Below, one piece after another: positions 3,921 through 7,976 of a stretch of 7,976 nucleotides of DNA. This DNA is from CAZMVU01 sp964569295 (GTDB lineage: Bacteria; Hydrogenedentota; Hydrogenedentia; Hydrogenedentales; JAGMZX01), in the NCBI GenBank assembly GCA_964569295.1, contig CAZMVU010000216.1, positions 1-7,976 of the forward strand, given 5' to 3'. Position numbers and translations under genes: made by a program. How positions within the stretch are numbered: position 1 is the stretch's first letter; each line of letters opens with the position of its first letter. Under the pieces are notes generated by a model. It had not been told where the DNA came from and did no database searches. It was given only the letters and a program-made list of their open reading frames with translations.

Positions 3921-6900
3921 ATGTGTCGCTGCGCAATAGCGCTCACGCTGTTCACGGTCCTGGCTGCGGACGCCCTCGAAATAGAAACCGAGTCCATGCG
4001 CGCGCGCTTCGAACGGGGCGCCCTCGTGACACTGACGGACATGGCGGGCCGCGACTTTTTGCGGCAAGCCGATCCGCCGCCGGCGCTCACCATTCGCCGG
4101 ACCGGGCGCGACCACAGCCCCGGCGCGGCCGAAGTCATCGCGCCATGGGAGCCCGGGAAGGGCGCCCGGATGCGCTGCAACGCCTTCGCGGGACTGCCCG
4201 ATGCGGCGGCGGAGATCGCATTCCGCCCGGGGCCACGCGGCGGCATTGTCGTGCAACCGGAAGCGCGGACCGGCAAAGCGGGCGTGTGGGGAGTCGAATG
4301 GCCCATTGCGCGGATTCCCGCAGAGATGGACATTATCGTGCCGGGGCGATCGGGCCTGCGCTTCACGAAAGACCTGCCGGGCATGCACCATGTGCTCGAT
4401 TATCCCATGCAGTGGGAAGCGCAAATGGTCATCGTACAGGGGGAAAACGCCGGATTCTGGGTGTGGGCGGATGACAAAGAGGGTTCGTTCAAGCGGCTCA
4501 CCATAACCCGCACCCCCGATGGCTGGGAACTGGGCCTGGCGAGTGTAAACCAGGCGCCGTTCAGCAAACAGCAGGCAGCCGCCTCTCCGCCGTGGCATAT
4601 CGAGGTCTTCGAGGGCGACTGGCGCACACCCGCGCGGATATACCGCGATTACATGCAGGAACACTCTACACCCACGGCCGTAGCCGATCAGAAACCCGCC
4701 TGGGTAAAAGACATCCGCTGCTGCGTGATCCTTGGCGTGCAACCGGATCTGCTCCCGCTCCTTGCGGAACGCCTCGATCCCGCCCAGACCCTGCTCTACG
4801 TGGCCCGGTGGCGTGAGGCAGGCTACGACCGCATGTACCCGGACTACACCGCCCGCGCGGATCTCGACGCATTTATCGACGCGGCCCATGATGCCGGTTT
4901 CAAGGTCATGCTGCACGTGAACTATTTCGGCTGCGACCCGAAACACCCCGCCTATGAACAGTTCAAGCAATACCAGATTCGCGATGCGTGGAATGAACAT
5001 GAACCCCTGTGGTGGACCTGGGAGCGGGCGGACCCGCCGATCAAGTTTGCCTACATCAACCCCGCTGCCAAGGCCTGGCGCGATTACTTCGTCGCACAGA
5101 TGACCGGCCTCACGGAGCGCCACGCTGTAGACGCCCTTCACCTTGACCAGACGCTGGCCATCTTCAATGACCACAACGGGCTGGTCGACGGCATGAATGC
5201 CGCCCAGGGCAACGTGGCCCTGCATGCGGACTTGCGCAAGGCCCTGCCCCACATCGCACTGAGCGGTGAGGGTCTCAACGAGATCACCTGCCGCCACGAG
5301 GCTTTCGCCCAACGGCACGTGTGGGGTCTAGCCCATTTTGACGAGAAGGTGGATATGCCGTGGGTCAAGGCAGCACACCCGGTGAGCAGCTACTTGCTGC
5401 GGCCCTATACCACCATCTACGGCTACCTTGGCATGCACCCGCCCACACGCGGCCAACTGTACAGCGCGTGGCGCGAAGCCTACCGCAACTTCGGCGTCAT
5501 TCCCACGCTGTCCCATCCCCCGGCATCCATGTTTCACAGCGAACCCACAGGCTTCGTGCGCCAGTTCTTCGAGGAAACGGCCTTCTGGCTGGATAAGCGG
5601 GTGGATGCGGATACCGGCGCCCCGTGGCCACCTCAGGTGGCTTTTCCCTTCAAGACCCGCCGCAATGTGCCCGTCACCTGGCGCAACGACGGCATCCTCA
5701 ACAGCCGCCGCTATGTGGTGAGCGCGACCATGCAGGGCGTTACCAGCTATGCCGGCGAAGGGCATCTGCCTGGCTGGCGTGTGTACGATGAGCAGGGCAT
5801 GTACGGGCTCGACCCGGGACGCTGGTATCCCTTGTTTCCCTATGACGAACGTCCCGCAAACAGTTTGCACCTGACCACACTTCCAAACGGTATCACCCTC
5901 GACGTGGCCGCCGAGCACCCCGGCCTGGCCCTGTTCCGTACCCGGCCGAGCGCGCGCGCGCGTATATTGTTGGCGGACGAACTCGCGAAAGCAACCACGG
6001 GATCAAAACCGCCGGCGAAGGATGACGAGGCCACCGAAGAATCAGAACCAGAGGCCAAAGGCGCCGAAGCCCGCGGCGCACTCTACAGTCCCGATGGCGC
6101 ATTCTTCATAGCCCAGGGCGAAGACCTCCATGCCCATCCGCCACATAAGGGGATGCGCGGCGGCATCGCCTATGCCCAGTTCGCCCTCAGCCTCCCGTGG
6201 AATGCGCGGCGCTTCATCTGCGGCGTGGGCCTTGCCGAGGGCGCTTTCGATGATGACTGCACCGACGGCGTGCGGTTCGAGGTTATCGCCCAAGCCGGTG
6301 ATATTACCCGGGCGAAAGGGAAAATGGTGCGGTGCACGGGCACCATCGAGTTGGGTCTGGGCCTGCGCGACCTCGCGGGCCGGGACATCATGCTCGAGCT
6401 GCTCGTGGATGCCGGCCCGGACAACGACCCCGCCTGCGACTGGGCGCGCTGGTACAGCCCCCGCATCGAAACGGAAGAAGACATCGACGCGGAGATCACC
6501 ATCGCGGACGTAAAAGGCTGGCAATTCCTGCTTATGGGGGACACCGTGTTGCGTGTGCCGCCCGCGACCGACCCGTGGACATTGCCCGTGTCCATGCCCG
6601 GCACCCTCTACTTTACCCGGAAACTGCCGGGCCTGACGCCGTTGCCCGTGCATATGCACACGCTGCCCATGCACACCACATTCAGCAATGGCAGCGGCTG
6701 GCCGCTCGAAGGACACCCGCACACCATCGCCCAATGGCAGCCGCAAAAGGTCGAGGGCAAGAAGGCCCCGGCGCTCTATATGCATCCACCCAACCACGGC
6801 CGCACCATCACCGACTTTGCACTCACGCCCGCCGGCGAGGCGCCCATGTTCCGCGCGGCTGTTGGCCTCGGCAACAAAGGCGGCCAGGTGGTGTGCAGCG

Positions 6901-7133
6901 TCGAAGCGAATGGCCGGGAAGTGGCGCGCGTTGAACTGGCACAGGAGGGCTTCCAGACCATCGAGGCCGACCTCGCCCCCTGGACCAACAAGCCGCTCGT
7001 GCTCTCGTTGGTTACCGATGCCGGCGGTCCCCACCAGCACGACGGCACCCTCTGGAAATCGCCGCGTATTGTGCCGGCGCCGCCACCGCCCGAGGAGGAG
7101 ACCAACGCCCACGCAGCCGAAGAATCCGAATAG
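3921..7133 (+). CDS. Large secreted glycoside-hydrolase-like protein with NPCBM-like C-terminal modules
   Basis: This is a predicted 1070-residue exported carbohydrate-active protein. ATG 3921 follows GGAAAGGAG closely; an in-frame TTG at 3840 would place 27 residues before the signal peptide and is rejected. Residues 1-18 (MCRCAIALTLFTVLAADA) form a short signal peptide with an A-D-A cleavage site. Residues 19 to about 230 look like an N-terminal beta-sandwich. From about 260 to 540 there is barrel-like sequence with aromatic-rich stretches (YNxA-type strands, PLWWTWE). D409 in LHLDQTLAIFND and E450 in SGEGLNE are candidate nucleophile and acid/base. The style recalls DUF6259 and GH101-related proteins, from memory. 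An acidic Lys/Glu linker lies near 695-720. Two NPCBM-like modules (about 744-848 and 964-1048) each end in W-x-SPRI(E/V), followed by a Pro/Glu-rich tail. The substrate is unknown. Confidence 0.8.
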   Translation: MCRCAIALTLFTVLAADALEIETESMRARFERGALVTLTDMAGRDFLRQADPPPALTIRRTGRDHSPGAAEVIAPWEPGKGARMRCNAFAGLPDAAAEIAFRPGPRGGIVVQPEARTGKAGVWGVEWPIARIPAEMDIIVPGRSGLRFTKDLPGMHHVLDYPMQWEAQMVIVQGENAGFWVWADDKEGSFKRLTITRTPDGWELGLASVNQAPFSKQQAAASPPWHIEVFEGDWRTPARIYRDYMQEHSTPTAVADQKPAWVKDIRCCVILGVQPDLLPLLAERLDPAQTLLYVARWREAGYDRMYPDYTARADLDAFIDAAHDAGFKVMLHVNYFGCDPKHPAYEQFKQYQIRDAWNEHEPLWWTWERADPPIKFAYINPAAKAWRDYFVAQMTGLTERHAVDALHLDQTLAIFNDHNGLVDGMNAAQGNVALHADLRKALPHIALSGEGLNEITCRHEAFAQRHVWGLAHFDEKVDMPWVKAAHPVSSYLLRPYTTIYGYLGMHPPTRGQLYSAWREAYRNFGVIPTLSHPPASMFHSEPTGFVRQFFEETAFWLDKRVDADTGAPWPPQVAFPFKTRRNVPVTWRNDGILNSRRYVVSATMQGVTSYAGEGHLPGWRVYDEQGMYGLDPGRWYPLFPYDERPANSLHLTTLPNGITLDVAAEHPGLALFRTRPSARARILLADELAKATTGSKPPAKDDEATEESEPEAKGAEARGALYSPDGAFFIAQGEDLHAHPPHKGMRGGIAYAQFALSLPWNARRFICGVGLAEGAFDDDCTDGVRFEVIAQAGDITRAKGKMVRCTGTIELGLGLRDLAGRDIMLELLVDAGPDNDPACDWARWYSPRIETEEDIDAEITIADVKGWQFLLMGDTVLRVPPATDPWTLPVSMPGTLYFTRKLPGLTPLPVHMHTLPMHTTFSNGSGWPLEGHPHTIAQWQPQKVEGKKAPALYMHPPNHGRTITDFALTPAGEAPMFRAAVGLGNKGGQVVCSVEANGREVARVELAQEGFQTIEADLAPWTNKPLVLSLVTDAGGPHQHDGTLWKSPRIVPAPPPPEEETNAHAAEESE

Positions 7134-7140
7134 CGCATAC

Positions 7141-7230
7141 CTCAAGCCGAATCGGCGCACCTTTCTGGCGGCCTCTGCCATGGCGGCCGGCGCATACCGC
7201 GAAAAAACAGGCATGTCTTCGAGCGTCTGA
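7141..7230 (+). pseudogene. Remnant of a twin-arginine (Tat) signal peptide
   Basis: One frame reads LKPNRRTFLAASAMAAGAY and then leaves the signal pattern, stopping at TGA 7228-7230. The NRRTFLAAS core followed by a small-residue hydrophobic stretch is the classic Tat leader, as seen in secreted oxidoreductases of the Gfo/Idh/MocA type and in DUF1501 proteins of planctomycete-like bacteria. There is no ATG, GTG or TTG just before it and no mature domain after it. The simplest reading is the 5' end of a deleted gene, with its start codon also lost. The frame lies immediately after the stop of the large secreted protein. Which protein was lost cannot be told. Confidence 0.5.
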
Positions 7231-7364
7231 CCGGACGCCCTCTGCGCCCCACACCCACACGCCCCAAGCCCGGAAACCAAGTACCAACAGCGAAAAGTAA
7301 CGTGGTCTGTCCCTGAAACTTCCATTTCCCGTCGCAGGGCGGTACCGTGCGTCCTTTACAGCGG

Positions 7365-7393
7365 TTGACACACGAACACCAATGTTGCATTCT
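7365..7393 (+). promoter_or_regulatory. Possible sigma-70 promoter upstream of the repeat protein
   Basis: A perfect TTGACA (7365-7370) is followed 17 bp later by CATTCT (7388-7393), a weak -10. A better -10-like TACAAT occurs at 7406-7411 but has no good -35 at the right distance. One of these probably drives the gene starting at 7463. Confidence 0.3.
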
Positions 7394-7462
7394 GCTTACA
7401 TACCGTACAATGCGCAACTAAACCGAGGGAAGCCGCGTGCGCATCGACCGAGGGGATGACTC

Positions 7463-7976
7463 ATGAGAAACTACCGCATATGCACCGTTCTCGCCGTCCT
7501 GTGTCTTGCAATGGCCATGGTGGCCCTGCCCACCAACGCCGCCGCCCAACACCACACGGCGGACCAGGACGAGGACCAACTAATCAATCTCACCGAATTG
7601 CTGCGCGTTATCCAGTTCTTCAACTCGGGCGGGCTGCACTGTGCGGCCAACCCGGACGACACGGAGGACGGCTATGCCCCGGGCCTGGATGCCGGACAAC
7701 AGACCTGCGCACCGCACGACAGCGACTACAACCCCAATGGCCCGGACTGGCAGATCAACCTCACGGAGCTGCTGCGCCTGATCCAGTTCTTCAACTCGGG
7801 CGGCTACCACACCGAATGCGGCACGGAGGACGACTTCGCGCCCGGCCCCGGCGATCTCTTCACCTGTGGCGCGGAAGGCGAGGGCGAAGGCGAAGGCGAG
7901 GGCGAAGGCGAAGGCGAGGGCGAAGGCGAAGGCGAAGGCGAAGGCGAAGGCGAAGGCGAAGGCGAAGGCGAAGGCG
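7463..7976 (+). CDS. Secreted INLTELL-repeat protein with Glu-Gly tract (partial, 3' end outside window)
   Basis: The gene is open to the window edge, with 171 complete codons visible. ATG 7463 has GAGGGG (7450-7455) at 7 nt. Residues 1-28 form a signal peptide (positive MRNYR, hydrophobic core, TNAAA before the likely cleavage site). Two modules follow: INLTELLRVIQFFNSGG (41-57) and INLTELLRLIQFFNSGG (98-114), each trailed by a Cys and a (G)TED-x-(Y/F)APG segment. The Asp/Asn-rich stretch before the second copy (D86, D88, N90, D95, then I98-N99) resembles a dockerin or EF-hand calcium loop with altered spacing. From E138 onward the chain is pure Glu-Gly, 17 dipeptides before the edge. Such modules and tracts are typical of extracellular proteins in Hydrogenedentota-type genomes, from memory. 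The remaining domains and the function are not visible. Confidence 0.85.
   Translation, partial: MRNYRICTVLAVLCLAMAMVALPTNAAAQHHTADQDEDQLINLTELLRVIQFFNSGGLHCAANPDDTEDGYAPGLDAGQQTCAPHDSDYNPNGPDWQINLTELLRLIQFFNSGGYHTECGTEDDFAPGPGDLFTCGAEGEGEGEGEGEGEGEGEGEGEGEGEGEGEGEGEG
7874..7975 (+). repeat. 6-bp tandem repeat (GARGGC)17 encoding Glu-Gly
   Basis: Seventeen consecutive hexamers, GAAGGC or GAGGGC, run to the window edge. The first eight follow the pattern A-G-A-A-G-A-A-G at the third Glu position, which is an 18-bp super-period. The last nine are all GAAGGC. The true length is unknown because the array continues past the window. Being in-frame and a multiple of three, length changes would not shift the reading frame. 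Confidence 0.95.

Larger units (their letters stand above)
7134..7462. other. Gap with a gene remnant and promoter, no intact gene
   Basis: No intact gene is visible. The left part (7141-7230) keeps a readable twin-arginine signal sequence without a start codon or a body. The middle (7296-7318) has a stretch around GTGGTCTGTCCCTGAAA that resembles a short dispersed repeat. The right part holds a possible promoter and the leader of the next gene. No T-rich hairpin terminator for the large upstream gene was found. Confidence 0.55.

Noticed and set aside
3834..5318. 494-codon open frame on the minus strand
   Set aside because: It is antisense to the large secreted protein. GC-rich codons leave few stops on the opposite strand, and no signal peptide, domain or ribosome binding site supports it.
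6042..7325. 427-codon open frame on the minus strand
   Set aside because: It is also antisense to the large gene and continues through the Tat remnant, with a low-complexity Gly/Arg/Val translation and no recognisable domain.
7874..7976. CRISPR-like array
   Set aside because: The repeat is a continuous in-frame hexamer without spacers and encodes Glu-Gly.

Overview
The window most resembles an uncultured, GC-rich bacterium of the Candidatus Hydrogenedentota / PVC-neighbour kind. The best clue is the right-hand gene: a secreted protein with two copies of a module reading INLTELLRxIQFFNSGG, followed by a Glu-Gly dipeptide tract. I associate this combination with Hydrogenedentota-type genomes from memory, not from a search. 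Strong AGGAGG ribosome binding sites, many predicted exported proteins and GC-rich hairpin-type intergenic repeats fit that picture.

Layout. Positions 1-740 hold no convincing gene; 180-567 is a mosaic of short palindromes that resembles a decayed repetitive element. At 745-761 there is a near-consensus sigma-54 (-24/-12) promoter. It is followed by a leader of about 100 nt with two hairpins, then a plus-strand cluster: a soluble Hsp20 chaperone (872-1348), a 29-residue single-helix membrane microprotein (1482-1571), and a second Hsp20 with an N-terminal membrane anchor (1670-2350). The gap between the first two genes contains three overlapping, partly mutually exclusive inverted repeats.

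On the minus strand, converging on the chaperone cluster with a 20-base gap, lies a second cluster read from right to left. It comprises a 44-residue microprotein (3610-3744), a 34-residue microprotein (3466-3570) and an exported NagZ-type GH3 beta-N-acetylhexosaminidase (2371-3447). Candidate sigma-70 promoters for this cluster and for the large plus-strand gene face each other at 3765-3837.

Positions 3921-7133 encode a 1070-residue secreted protein with a predicted glycoside-hydrolase-like barrel and two C-terminal NPCBM-like beta-sandwich modules. The gap after it (7134-7462) contains the remnant of a twin-arginine signal peptide with no gene attached. The window ends inside the repeat-rich secreted protein (7463 onward), within a 6-bp tandem repeat.

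The main story is envelope-facing: a chaperone module with one cytosolic and one membrane-tethered Hsp20, probably under enhancer-dependent sigma-54 control, beside an exported cell-wall or glycan hexosaminidase and a large secreted carbohydrate-active protein. The three microproteins sit in gaps that look intergenic but carry good ribosome binding sites, and would be missed by length-filtered gene calling. All functions are read from sequence by eye; no similarity search was run.
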